DNA of 64,000 nt from Rhodoferax sp. (GTDB lineage: Bacteria; Pseudomonadota; Gammaproteobacteria; Burkholderiales; Burkholderiaceae_C), in contig JARLJH010000052.1 in NCBI GenBank assembly GCA_031291305.1, forward strand, positions 1 to 64,000, read 5' to 3'. Every line of letters starts with the position of its first letter. Position 1 is the first letter of the stretch. The notes below the pieces were generated by a model. It had not been told where the DNA came from. It searched no databases and was given only the letters and a program-made list of their open reading frames with translations. This document shows, one piece after another, positions 1 through 7,816 of the stretch. A program made the translations under genes and the position numbers.

Positions 1-32
1 ATTGCAAGCTGCGCGCGTTTCATGATCAGCAT
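1..32 (-). CDS. 5' end of a gene running off the left edge (partial, unidentified)
   Basis: An ATG on the minus strand at 32 opens a frame that stays open to the window edge (MLIMKRAQLA). An AAAGG Shine-Dalgarno-like sequence (39-43) sits six bases before it, and the AT-rich stretch further upstream (41-51) could be leader or promoter DNA. The ATG at 37 stops after three codons, so it is not the start. Only ten codons are visible, so no function can be assigned. The FNR-type box at 111-124 is placed correctly to activate this gene rather than ppk1. Confidence 0.35.
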   Translation of the reverse strand, partial: MLIMKRAQLA

Positions 33-110
33 TTCATACCTTTATATATTGGCCCATCGCCATGGGAACGGAAATGGGTGCCAAGGGTACAAGAACGCCA
101 ACTGAGTAAA

Positions 111-124
111 TTGATGCGCATCAA
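111..124. promoter_or_regulatory. Perfect FNR/ANR-type box
   Basis: TTGATGCGCATCAA is a 14-bp perfect palindrome matching the FNR consensus TTGAT-N4-ATCAA at every defined position. Its centre (117.5) is about 85 bp upstream of the leftward start at 32 and about 158 bp upstream of ppk1. A class II layout (centre at -41.5) on the minus strand would put transcription start near 76 and a weak -10 (TACCCT) at 84-89, which fits the leftward gene. I see no matching -10 on the plus strand. Confidence 0.6.
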
Positions 125-216
125 GCAAGCGCTTGAAACTTTTTCGCTTGGGTGTGGATGCGTCGCGAATATTTGGAGCCTGGGGTTTGTAGCTGGTTCT
201 TGTCGGCGACATAAAG

Positions 217-234
217 ATGTCATCAAAATGACAT
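217..234 (+). promoter_or_regulatory. Pho-box-like repeat upstream of ppk1
   Basis: ATGTCAT-CAAA-ATGACAT has the 7-4-7 layout and 11-bp period of a PhoB box (CTGTCAT-N4-CTGTCAT), with 6/7 and 5/7 matches. It is also a perfect inverted repeat. A further CTGTCAC lies at 241-247. It sits 41 bp before the ppk1 ATG, where an activator site would be. It could instead bind an unrelated palindrome-reading regulator. Confidence 0.4.
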
Positions 235-275
235 GTGAAACTGTCACACTTCATGGATTTCCGCCCTAGGCTTGC

Positions 276-2444
276 ATGAACGAAACCACTCCTACTCCAG
301 CCGCTGTTGCCGTCGCTGCTCCTGTGGCTGCCCCCACTGTCGCGCCCGCCAAGGCCAAAGCCAAACCAGCGCCAAAACCTGTGGATACCAGTTGGCTGGA
401 CCGCGATGTGAGCCTGCTGGCTTTCAACGCGCGCGTGCTGCACTGGGCCAAGAAGCCCGATGTGCCCTTGCTGGAGCGCATGCGCTACCTGAGCATTGTG
501 TCGTCCAATCTGGACGAGTTCTTTGAGGTGCGCGCGGCGCTGTACACCAGCCTGGCCAAGCCCAAGGCGGATCTGAGCGCCATTGATGCCCAGGCCCAGG
601 AATCCTTGAGCAAAGTGGCCCATGCGCTGGTCGACGAGCAGTACGCGCTGTACAACGATGTGCTGATTCCGGCGCTGGCCAAAGAAGGCATCCGCGTGGT
701 GCCGCATGGCGAACGCAATCTGGCTCAGCACCGCTGGGTCAAATCTTTCTTTGAGCGCGAGGTACGTCCGCTGCTGCTGCCGGTGGGGCTTGACCCGGCA
801 CATCCGTTCCCACAAGTGGCCAACAAGTCGCTCAATTTCATCGTGCGCCTGTCGGGTCAGGATGCCTTTGGGCGCGAGAACGAAATTGCGATTGTCAAAG
901 TGCCGCGCAGCCTGCCGCGCTTTATCCGCATGCCGGACAACCTGTCGGGCAAACGCACGCTGTTTGTGTCGATCTCCAGCGTCATCCGCAGTCACCTGAA
1001 AGACCTGTTTCCGGGCCGTACGGTGGGCAATTTTTCGCAGTTTCGCGTGACGCGCCACTCGGACCTGTCGGTCGATGAAGAGGATGTGAAAAACCTGCGC
1101 ACCGCCTTGCGCCAGGGTCTGGTGCACCGTAACTACGGTCAGGCCGTGCGTCTGGAAGTGTCAGCTGGCAGTGCGGAATATCTGTCGGACCTGCTGCTGC
1201 GCCAGTTCGAGCTGCCTGCCTCTGCCCTGTACCGGGTGCATGGGCCGGTCAACTTGGTGCGGCTGAACCAGCTCATTGACTTGGTGGACCAGCCCAAATG
1301 GTTGTGGCCACGGTATGAAGCCAGCTACCCGAGCCAACTTCCCTCCAACTCGTCGATTTTCGAGCGGCTTCAGGAGGGTGACGTGCTGATTCACCAACCC
1401 TACGAGAGCTTTGACGGTGTGCTGGCGTTTTTACGCGAAGCCGTGCTGGACCCCGCCGTGCTGGCCATCAAACAGACCATTTATCGCACCGGCTCTGACT
1501 CAGTGTTGATGGAGCTGCTGCGCCAAGCGGTGCAACGGGGCAAAGAGGTCACCGTGGTGGTGGAACTCAAGGCCCGCTTTGACGAAGAAGCCAACATCAA
1601 CTGGGCCGAAAAGCTGGAATACATCGGCGCGCAGGTGGTGTATGGCATCGTCGGCCTGAAAACACACGCCAAGATGCTGCTGGTGTCGCGCCGCGAAGGG
1701 CGCAACATCCGCCGCTACGCGCATCTGTCCACCGGCAACTACAACCCCAAAACGGCGCGCTTGTACACCGACATGAGCTACCTCACGGCCAATGCCAAGC
1801 TCACCCAGGACATGGAGGCGGTGTTTGGTCTGCTGGCCAACCAGAGCCGCATTCCGCGTCTGAACAAGCTGATCCTGGCGCCGTTTCAACTGCAGCGCAG
1901 CATGATCGACTGGATTGACAAAACTGCCAAGGCCGCTGCCGCTGGCGTGCCGTCTCGCATCATCCTGAAGATGAACAGCCTGACCGACGAGAAACTGATG
2001 GAGGCGTTGGTGCGTGCGGGCCAGGCTGGCGTCGAGGTGGAATTGATCGTGCGTGGTGCCTGCATGCTGCCCGCCCAGCGCCCAGGCTTCACCGAACACA
2101 TTCGGGTGCGCTCCATCATTGGGCGCTTTCTGGAACACTCGCGAGTGTTTTACTTCCAGACCGGTGCGGACGAAACCTTGTACCTGTCAAGTGCTGACTG
2201 GATGAACCGCAACATGCTGCGCCGTGTGGAGCTGGCTTGGCCGGTGGAAGACGCGGCCCTGCGCCAGCGCATCATCAGTGAGTGTCTGAGTACCTATCTG
2301 GCCGACAACGTGGATGCCTGGACGATGGGCGCCGACGGCCACTACAGCCAGGTGCAGTCCAACCGCCCACGCGCCGCAGACAAGCCCAAGGCCGCGCTTG
2401 GTGCGCAGGGCAAGTTGATGGCTAAATACTCGGCCAAGCCCTGA
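276..2444 (+). CDS. ppk1: Polyphosphate kinase 1
   Basis: Reversibly transfers the ATP gamma-phosphate onto polyphosphate, working as a membrane-associated homotetramer. The 722 residues cover the N-terminal, head and two phospholipase-D-like C-terminal domains of PPK1. The N domain is recognisable from about residue 38 (SWLDRDVSLLAFNARVL, then SSNLDEFFEVR). The autophosphorylated histidine is H464 (GLKTHAKML) and the second conserved histidine is H621 (LEHSRVFYF). An Ala/Pro/Lys-rich tail of about 35 residues precedes the fold. The ATG has only a weak AGG upstream, but the reading frame fixes the start within this tail. It is followed 20 bp later by sixA and tail-to-tail by ppx, so synthesis and breakdown of polyphosphate are encoded together. 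Confidence 0.97.
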   Translation: MNETTPTPAAVAVAAPVAAPTVAPAKAKAKPAPKPVDTSWLDRDVSLLAFNARVLHWAKKPDVPLLERMRYLSIVSSNLDEFFEVRAALYTSLAKPKADLSAIDAQAQESLSKVAHALVDEQYALYNDVLIPALAKEGIRVVPHGERNLAQHRWVKSFFEREVRPLLLPVGLDPAHPFPQVANKSLNFIVRLSGQDAFGRENEIAIVKVPRSLPRFIRMPDNLSGKRTLFVSISSVIRSHLKDLFPGRTVGNFSQFRVTRHSDLSVDEEDVKNLRTALRQGLVHRNYGQAVRLEVSAGSAEYLSDLLLRQFELPASALYRVHGPVNLVRLNQLIDLVDQPKWLWPRYEASYPSQLPSNSSIFERLQEGDVLIHQPYESFDGVLAFLREAVLDPAVLAIKQTIYRTGSDSVLMELLRQAVQRGKEVTVVVELKARFDEEANINWAEKLEYIGAQVVYGIVGLKTHAKMLLVSRREGRNIRRYAHLSTGNYNPKTARLYTDMSYLTANAKLTQDMEAVFGLLANQSRIPRLNKLILAPFQLQRSMIDWIDKTAKAAAAGVPSRIILKMNSLTDEKLMEALVRAGQAGVEVELIVRGACMLPAQRPGFTEHIRVRSIIGRFLEHSRVFYFQTGADETLYLSSADWMNRNMLRRVELAWPVEDAALRQRIISECLSTYLADNVDAWTMGADGHYSQVQSNRPRAADKPKAALGAQGKLMAKYSAKP

Positions 2445-2464
2445 TAAAACAAGGAGGTTTCGCT

Positions 2465-2941
2465 ATGGATTTAATACTTTGGCGGCACGCTCAGGCGCAC
2501 GAAGCCGAGCCGGGTTGCGACGACCTGTCGCGCGCCCTGACCGCCAAGGGCGAAGGCCAGGCGGCGCGCGTGGGCAAATGGCTGGACCGCCAGTTGCCTG
2601 AGAGCACCCGCGTGCTGGTCAGCCCGGCGCGGCGGGCCGAGCAGACCGCCCGTGCCTTGGGGCGTAAATTCAAGTTCCGTGATGAACTTGGCACCGAAGG
2701 CTCCGCCGAGGAGGCGCTGGCTTACATCAAGTGGACGACCGAGAATGGTCCGCCACACAAGGGTGCCGTTCTGCTGGTGGGCCACCAGCCTATGCTGGGA
2801 CAAATCGCCGCGCGCCTGCTGAATATGAACGAAGCCGCTTGCGACATACGCAAAGGCGCGGTGTGGTGGCTGCGCAGTCGCCAGCGCGACGATGTCGTGC
2901 AGGTGTCACTGCTGACGGTGATCAGCCCGGAGCTGATCTAA
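2465..2941 (+). CDS. sixA: SixA-type phosphohistidine phosphatase
   Basis: Small histidine-phosphatase-superfamily enzyme (158 aa, the usual SixA length) that removes phosphate from phosphohistidine proteins such as HPt or PTS domains. The catalytic RHA motif is at the N-terminus (LILWRHAQAHE), followed by the second arginine (VLVSPARRAEQTA) and the late histidine (VLLVGHQPMLGQIA). A strong AAGGAGG Shine-Dalgarno stands before the ATG. It lies 20 bp after ppk1 and is almost certainly co-transcribed with it; a link to phosphate or polyphosphate control is inference from position. Confidence 0.92.
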   Translation: MDLILWRHAQAHEAEPGCDDLSRALTAKGEGQAARVGKWLDRQLPESTRVLVSPARRAEQTARALGRKFKFRDELGTEGSAEEALAYIKWTTENGPPHKGAVLLVGHQPMLGQIAARLLNMNEAACDIRKGAVWWLRSRQRDDVVQVSLLTVISPELI

Positions 2942-2950
2942 GGCGCTTGC

Positions 2951-4444
2951 TTACTGCACCACGAACTCAAAGCTCCACAGCATTTTTTGCCAGGCAATGT
3001 TTTCCTGGCGCAGCAGGTGTGCTGATTGCGGGTAATCGTCTGCCCAGGCCTCGTCTGCGGTGAGGGTGAAACGCTGGCGCTTGGTGTTGAAGGCCAATGT
3101 GAGATTCTGGTCTTGCGGGTCTTGCCGGGCGTGGCACAAGATGACAGCCAGGCGCAGTGCCAGCAGCAACATCACAAAACCGGGTTCCTCAAAGTCGGCC
3201 TCCAGCTTTCTGAGCTTGCCGCGGTGGCCCAGCACCAACAGGCCCAGCCGTTGTAGTTCGGGCAGGCTGAAGCCTACCGTGTCGGCGTTTTCCAGAATGT
3301 AGGCACCGTGCTTGTGGTAATCGCTGGCAGAGATGGCCATGCCGACCTCATGCAAACTGGTCGCCCAGCGTAGTTTGCGGTGCAGCGCTGCAGTCTCTGC
3401 CGTTCGCGACGGCACCAGTTGGGCAAGCAGCCGCTCGGCGACCGCGCCGACCCGTTCGGCCTGCGCCGCATCCACGGCAAATTTCTGTGCCAGCCGCTGC
3501 ACCGACACATCGCGTGCATCTGTGGCGTGGTCCTCGCGCTCCACCATTTCCAGCAGCACCCCAAGGCGCAGGGCACCGTCGGCGACTTGCAGGGTGTCGA
3601 TCTGCAACAGGTCCATCAGGCCGCGCAATACGCTCACACCGCCGCCCAGCACGGCGCGGCGGTCGTCTTTCAGGCCCGCCAGCTGCACCAGATTGACGTT
3701 ACCGGCGCGCAGCAGGCACTTGACCAGCCAGTGCAGCCCCTCGCTGCTGATCTGGCCTTCAGGCCAGCCCGCCAGCGCCAGAATGTCAGCCACGGCACCG
3801 ACGGTGCCCGATGCGCCATAAGCGGCGTCCCACTGCTGGCGCGGGTAGTTGGTCAAAGCCTCGTCTAGCACGGCCTGCGCGGCGATCTCGGCGCGGTACA
3901 GGGTTTGCTCGGTGAATTCGCCGTTGGGGAAATATTTCATCGACCAGGCCACGCTGCCGACGCGGTACGAGGCCGTTTGGAGAGGTTCGATGCCGCAGCC
4001 CAGCACCAGTTCGGTCGAGCGCCCGCCAATGTCGATCACCAGGCGGCGCTCGTCGCTCTGTGGCAGCAGATGAGAAACACCTTGGTAGATCAGCCGTGCT
4101 TCTTCTGTGCCAGCGATGACTTCAATGGGAAAACCCAGAATCTCGCAGCCCGGCTTGAGGAATTCGTCGCGGTTTTTGGCCTCGCGCAGGGTCTGCGTGG
4201 CCACGGCGCGTACCTGTGCCGGGCCAAAACCCGCCAGGCGTTCGGCAAAGCGCGCCAGGCAGTCCCAGCCGCGTGTCATCGCCTCGGCGGAAAGGTTGCG
4301 GTTCTCGTCGAAGCCGTTGCCCAGGCGAACGGTCTCCTTGAGGTAATCGACCCGTTGAATCTGACCGTGGTCGTACTGACCAATTTCAAGCCGAAAGCTG
4401 TTGGAGCCCAAGTCGATGGCTGCCAGGAAAGTGCCGTTGTTCAT
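2951..4444 (-). CDS. ppx: Exopolyphosphatase, Ppx/GppA family
   Basis: Processively releases phosphate from polyphosphate ends, and may also hydrolyse pppGpp. The 497-residue protein opens with the ASKHA phosphate-binding loop (AAIDLGSNSFRLEIGQ). A second nucleotide-binding stretch (LVIDIGGRSTELVLG) lies near residue 140. The C-terminal half carries the HD-like helical domain of long Ppx proteins. Its stop is nine bases from the sixA stop, so the two transcripts collide. A Pho-box-like repeat lies 36-53 bp upstream of its ATG. Ppx and GppA are hard to separate by sequence alone; the polyphosphate neighbourhood favours Ppx. Confidence 0.93.
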   Translation of the reverse strand: MNNGTFLAAIDLGSNSFRLEIGQYDHGQIQRVDYLKETVRLGNGFDENRNLSAEAMTRGWDCLARFAERLAGFGPAQVRAVATQTLREAKNRDEFLKPGCEILGFPIEVIAGTEEARLIYQGVSHLLPQSDERRLVIDIGGRSTELVLGCGIEPLQTASYRVGSVAWSMKYFPNGEFTEQTLYRAEIAAQAVLDEALTNYPRQQWDAAYGASGTVGAVADILALAGWPEGQISSEGLHWLVKCLLRAGNVNLVQLAGLKDDRRAVLGGGVSVLRGLMDLLQIDTLQVADGALRLGVLLEMVEREDHATDARDVSVQRLAQKFAVDAAQAERVGAVAERLLAQLVPSRTAETAALHRKLRWATSLHEVGMAISASDYHKHGAYILENADTVGFSLPELQRLGLLVLGHRGKLRKLEADFEEPGFVMLLLALRLAVILCHARQDPQDQNLTLAFNTKRQRFTLTADEAWADDYPQSAHLLRQENIAWQKMLWSFEFVVQ

Positions 4445-4479
4445 GGAAACTGACTATACCCTTTTGGTGTGACAACTTG

Positions 4480-4497
4480 ATGTCAAAACTGTGTCAT
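4480..4497 (+). promoter_or_regulatory. Pho-box-like direct repeat upstream of ppx
   Basis: ATGTCAA-AACT-GTGTCAT is a 7-4-7 direct repeat with the 11-bp period of a PhoB box. It lies in the ppx upstream region but reads on the plus strand, away from ppx. Orientation is therefore not ideal, and this is a suggestion only. Confidence 0.35.
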
Positions 4498-4545
4498 GCC
4501 TTGCCTTATCAGGGCAGTGGCGTGCAGATTTGTGACGGATGTTTT

Positions 4546-4606
4546 ATATAAGAAAATGGCCTCTAGCCCCCGTATCTAAAGGGCTATAAGCTACATAAAA
4601 CGTAGT
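4546..4606 (+). repeat. AT-rich hairpin repeat, copy A
   Basis: About 60 bp: an A-rich lead, TAGCCC (4564-4569), a short loop, GGGCTA (4581-4586), then AGCTAC and an A-rich tail. It lies between the 3' end of the CDF gene and the upstream region of ppx. It aligns closely with the copies at 48296 and 63214. Confidence 0.85.
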
Positions 4607-4609
4607 CGC

Positions 4610-5542
4610 CTATTGACAGGAGGCACCGGTTCTCTGTGCGCATTGCAGCGCATAGCTGGGGGATTCGAGTTGCAGGGTCGCGTGGCGAATCTCAAAATGG
4701 TCGTGCAAGGCGTGTTCGGCCTCATGCAGCAGCGCATTCGTGTCGGTCACCTGCTGGGTCAGCACCAGATGCGCGGTCAGCGCAATGTCGCTGGTGCCCA
4801 TGGCCCACACATGCAGGTCGTGCACGTCAGCCACGTCGGGCAGGTCCAGTAGCAGGCGGCGCACGGCTACCAAATCGACCGAATCAGGCACGCCGTCAAA
4901 CAACAGGTGCAAGGATTGACGCATCAGATTCCAGGTGCCCAGCACAATCACCACCGCAATCACCAGACTCATCACCGGGTCAATCCAGGCCCAGCCCTGC
5001 CACAGGTACAGCGCGCCGCCCAGCACCACGCCCAGCGACACCAGCGCATCCGCCGCCATGTGCAAGTAGGCGCCACGAATGTTCAGGTCGCCCTGGCTGC
5101 CACGCATGAACATCAGCGCCGTCGCCGTGTTGATAACAATGCCCACACCGGCCACCGCGATGATGGTGGCACCTTGTGTGGCCGCAGGGTGCTGCAAGCG
5201 GCCCAGCGCTTCCCAGCCCAGCGAGCCCATCGCCAGCAGCAACACCACCGCGTTGACAAACGCCGCCAGGATCGATGCGCGTTTGAAGCCATAGGTATAG
5301 CGCGCATCCGGGCGGCGCTGGCCTGCCAGTGCGCCGCCCCAAGCCAGTATCAGACCTGCCACATCGCTCAGGTTGTGGCCTGCGTCTGCCAATAGCGCCA
5401 GTGAATTGATTTTCCAGCCGTAAAAACCCTCGATGATGACAAAGGCCGTGTTCAGTGCGATGCCAATCGCAAACGCCTGGTTGAATTCGGCAGGGGCGTG
5501 GTTGTGGCTGTGAGAGTGGTTGTGAGTGTGTTCTGAACTCAT
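4610..5542 (-). CDS. Cation diffusion facilitator (Zn/Co/Cd exporter, CzcD/ZitB type)
   Basis: Inner-membrane proton/metal antiporter of 310 aa that exports Zn2+ and similar divalent cations. It starts with a histidine-rich metal-binding tail (HTHNHSHSHNHAP). Six membrane helices follow, with the transport-site motif LLADAGHNLSDVAGL in helix 2 and HMAADALVSLGV in helix 5, both carrying the H/D pairs that bind metal. A cytoplasmic C-terminal domain of about 85 residues is present (VHDLHVWAMGTSDIALTAH). It is a single gene with no metal regulator beside it; the exact metal cannot be told from sequence. Confidence 0.92.
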   Translation of the reverse strand: MSSEHTHNHSHSHNHAPAEFNQAFAIGIALNTAFVIIEGFYGWKINSLALLADAGHNLSDVAGLILAWGGALAGQRRPDARYTYGFKRASILAAFVNAVVLLLAMGSLGWEALGRLQHPAATQGATIIAVAGVGIVINTATALMFMRGSQGDLNIRGAYLHMAADALVSLGVVLGGALYLWQGWAWIDPVMSLVIAVVIVLGTWNLMRQSLHLLFDGVPDSVDLVAVRRLLLDLPDVADVHDLHVWAMGTSDIALTAHLVLTQQVTDTNALLHEAEHALHDHFEIRHATLQLESPSYALQCAQRTGASCQ

Positions 5543-5688
5543 GGCGTGAACGGTGGTCTGGGCAGCCCATTTTGCAATAGTTGGCGGTACACAGGTTGTT
5601 TGAGGGGTGTCATGCCAGCGTCATTGAAACGCCATCAATGCGTCATTCTGGGTCGGCACCATTCATCCAATAACAACGGAGGTCACAT

Positions 5689-6534
5689 ATGAATGAATTG
5701 CCCAACCCCACGTTTGCCTTTTCCCCGGTTTCCTTGCCCAGGGGGTCACTTCATCGACCTGACCTACGCCAGCCTGAGCCGTCGTCCAACGTGGCAAAGA
5801 TTGAGCGCGGTGGTCTGCAGGTATCGTGGGCGCGCCACGCGGACGAAGTCCGCCAGGCCCAACGCCTGAGGTATCAGGTTTTCGCCGACGAGATGGGCGC
5901 ACGCCTGAGCACCAGCGTGGCTGGTCATGACGTGGACCTGTTTGACAACTACTGCGAACACCTGTTGGTGCGCGACGAGGCTACCCAGCAAGTGGTCGGC
6001 ACCTACCGAGTGCTGACGCCCGCACAGGCCAAACGCATTGGCAGCACCTACAGCGATACCGAATTTGACCTGGTGCGCCTGCGCTCCCTGCGCGAGCGCA
6101 TGGTCGAGTTGGGCCGCAGCTGCGTGCACCCGGAGCATCGCCATGGTGGTGTGATCATGGCGCTGTGGGGTGCACTGGCAGAGTTCATGGTGCGCAACCA
6201 GTTGGACACCATGGTCGGCTGCGCCAGCATTCCGATGCTGCACAACGGCGTGGTCAGTGGCGATGTTGCCGCCAGCATCTGGCGGCAACTGCAGGCCACC
6301 CACATGGCGCCGATCGAATTTCATGTGCGCCCGCGTCTGCCGCTGCCGGTGGACGAGCTCAATAGCGAGCTGCTGGTGGAGCCGCCAGCGTTGATCAAGG
6401 GCTACCTGCGCTTGGGGGCCAAAGTGCTGGGTGCGCCAGCCTGGGACCCGGACTTCAACACGGCCGATTTGCCCATGCTGATGCGTATTCAGGACTTGCC
6501 AGCGCGCTACCGCAAGCATTTTCTGGGTAACTGA
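5689..6534 (+). CDS. GNAT-fold N-acyltransferase, OlsB-like (acyl-ACP dependent)
   Basis: A 281-residue protein of the acyltransferase family that includes OlsB (3-hydroxyacyl-ACP to ornithine) and hemolysin-like GNATs. Recognisable blocks are the start of the fold (RHADEVRQAQRLRYQVFADE), DLFDNYCEHLLV, the AcylCoA/ACP-loop region (VGTYRVL), LGRSCVHPEHR and the MVGCASI strand. The first about 45 residues are not part of the fold. A good ACGGAGG site precedes the ATG. It converges with a PlsC-type acyltransferase. An OlsB/OlsA ornithine-lipid pair is an inference; an autoinducer or other N-acyl amino acid product is also possible. Confidence 0.78.
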   Translation: MNELPNPTFAFSPVSLPRGSLHRPDLRQPEPSSNVAKIERGGLQVSWARHADEVRQAQRLRYQVFADEMGARLSTSVAGHDVDLFDNYCEHLLVRDEATQQVVGTYRVLTPAQAKRIGSTYSDTEFDLVRLRSLRERMVELGRSCVHPEHRHGGVIMALWGALAEFMVRNQLDTMVGCASIPMLHNGVVSGDVAASIWRQLQATHMAPIEFHVRPRLPLPVDELNSELLVEPPALIKGYLRLGAKVLGAPAWDPDFNTADLPMLMRIQDLPARYRKHFLGN

Positions 6535-6544
6535 GTAGTTTGGC

Positions 6545-6571
6545 TTGGCGGCGTCAGACCGACGCCGCCAA
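6545..6571. terminator. Hairpin between convergent genes
   Basis: TTGGCGGCGTC and GACGCCGCCAA form perfect 11-bp arms around a five-base loop. It lies between the 3' ends of two convergent acyltransferase genes. No U-run follows on either strand, so it may end transcription by stalling or protect 3' ends rather than act as a classical intrinsic terminator. Confidence 0.6.
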
Positions 6572-6577
6572 ACTTGA

Positions 6578-7318
6578 TCAAGTGGCCTTGCGCAGCGCCT
6601 CGACGGCGGCTTGTGTCTCCCGCGCCAAAGCCCGGCGGTCACGCCCGCAGGGTCGCTGTGGCTCGCCAAAACTCACCACGGCACATAAGGGCGGTGCCTT
6701 CAGCGTACGCCAGAGTGATTGCAACAGCGTGTCATCGTTGATGTAGCACGGCGCCAGGCTGGTCAGTCCGCTAGAAACGTCTGAGAACTGCAAGGCTACC
6801 GGCTGAACCGGTGCGTTGGCAGAAATGGCAGCCTGAAACAAATTGGCGTGGAACGGCAGCAACTGCACGCCATTGCTGGTGGTGCCCTCGGGGAAGATGG
6901 TCAGCACCTCGTCCGCTTTCAAATGCTCGGCCATCTGGTGCACCACACGCACCGCATCGCGCGGCGATTCGCGGGTCACAAACAAGGTGCCGGTGGCCGC
7001 AGCTAACCCACCCAGCAGGGGCCAGCGGCGCACCTCGGCTTTGGCAACGAAACGGTTGGGGCAACTCGCCATCAGAGCGATCATGTCCAGCCATGAAATG
7101 TGATTGGCTGCCAGCAGTACCGGGCCGTGCCCTGGGGGCGTGCCTTTTACTATCAAATTTATATCAATTAGCTTAAGTAAATCAAGGGCCCAAGCCTTGA
7201 TGGTGTGTTCTTTTTGCGCGGCGCTGAACTTCGGGAAACCAAAGGCCACCGTCCACTGGCCCTGGGCGATATGTGCTGCCAATCGGGCGAGCTTCCAGGT
7301 GGCTAGGGCAGTTTTCAT
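6578..7318 (-). CDS. 1-acyl-sn-glycerol-3-phosphate acyltransferase family (PlsC/OlsA-like)
   Basis: Membrane-bound acyltransferase (246 aa) that esterifies lysophospholipid-type substrates. The catalytic HX4D motif is NHISWLDM, with the downstream substrate motif FPEGTTSNG and a third block (APVQPVALQF). The chosen start is the ATG at 7318 (MKTALATW); a GTG three codons earlier is possible. The coding strand around 7146-7192 is markedly AT-rich compared with the rest of the gene. The product could be phosphatidic acid, or ornithine lipid if it works with the convergent OlsB-like gene; the sequence does not decide. Confidence 0.87.
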   Translation of the reverse strand: MKTALATWKLARLAAHIAQGQWTVAFGFPKFSAAQKEHTIKAWALDLLKLIDINLIVKGTPPGHGPVLLAANHISWLDMIALMASCPNRFVAKAEVRRWPLLGGLAAATGTLFVTRESPRDAVRVVHQMAEHLKADEVLTIFPEGTTSNGVQLLPFHANLFQAAISANAPVQPVALQFSDVSSGLTSLAPCYINDDTLLQSLWRTLKAPPLCAVVSFGEPQRPCGRDRRALARETQAAVEALRKAT

Positions 7319-7414
7319 CAGACTCACAATAGGTAAACCAGCCAGTTTGCCGATGGCATGTGTCGGTTTGATGACGGTTGGGGTACGGTGTGTGGATACC
7401 TTGTTCGTCTGAAT

Positions 7415-7807
7415 TTATGTGGCTTGAACCGTCACCGCACCGCCTCGCAGCAGGTGGTGCTTCTGAAGCTGTCCCGGCGCAAACAGGGCGCTCAACTCAT
7501 CCATCAGCGCCTGCGCCTTGGCGGAGTGGTCGCCGCCAAAGTTGCACACATACACGTCCAGCGTCACCGCACGCTGCTCGGGCCAGGTATGCACACACAG
7601 GTGAGATTCTGCTAGCAATACTGTAGCTGTTACCCCGCCTGGACCCTGGGCGGAGGCGGGAAAAGTATGAAATAGCTGTGCCACCGCCTGCAGCCCTGCA
7701 CGCACCACTGCCTGCAGGCACCGTGCCCCCAGTGCATCGGCGTCGAGCAACCAACGTGTGTCGCAACCGCAATCATGCAAATCAGCGGTCAGGTGAAGGC
7801 CTTGCAT
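7415..7807 (-). CDS. speD: S-adenosylmethionine decarboxylase proenzyme, class 1b
   Basis: Makes decarboxylated AdoMet, the aminopropyl donor for spermidine. The 130-residue proenzyme cleaves itself before S68 (AESHLCVHTWPE), turning that serine into the pyruvoyl cofactor. The companion residues H73 and C88 (VYVCNF) are present, as in the short bacterial/archaeal SpeD form. It starts nine bases after the stop of the upstream flavin reductase, suggesting co-transcription. No spermidine synthase gene lies nearby. Confidence 0.93.
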   Translation of the reverse strand: MQGLHLTADLHDCGCDTRWLLDADALGARCLQAVVRAGLQAVAQLFHTFPASAQGPGGVTATVLLAESHLCVHTWPEQRAVTLDVYVCNFGGDHSAKAQALMDELSALFAPGQLQKHHLLRGGAVTVQAT

Positions 7808-7816
7808 GCTCAGGCC

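Noticed and set aside
5622-5640. CATTGA-N7-TCAATG upstream of the OlsB-like gene as an FNR box
   Set aside because: The spacing between TTGA and TCAA is seven, not six, so it does not fit FNR.
7146-7192. AT-rich patch inside the PlsC-like gene resembling the 3' half of the hairpin repeat
   Set aside because: The protein aligns with relatives here without extra length and the TAGCCC/GGGCTA stem is missing, so an insertion is not supported; it could be local base drift.
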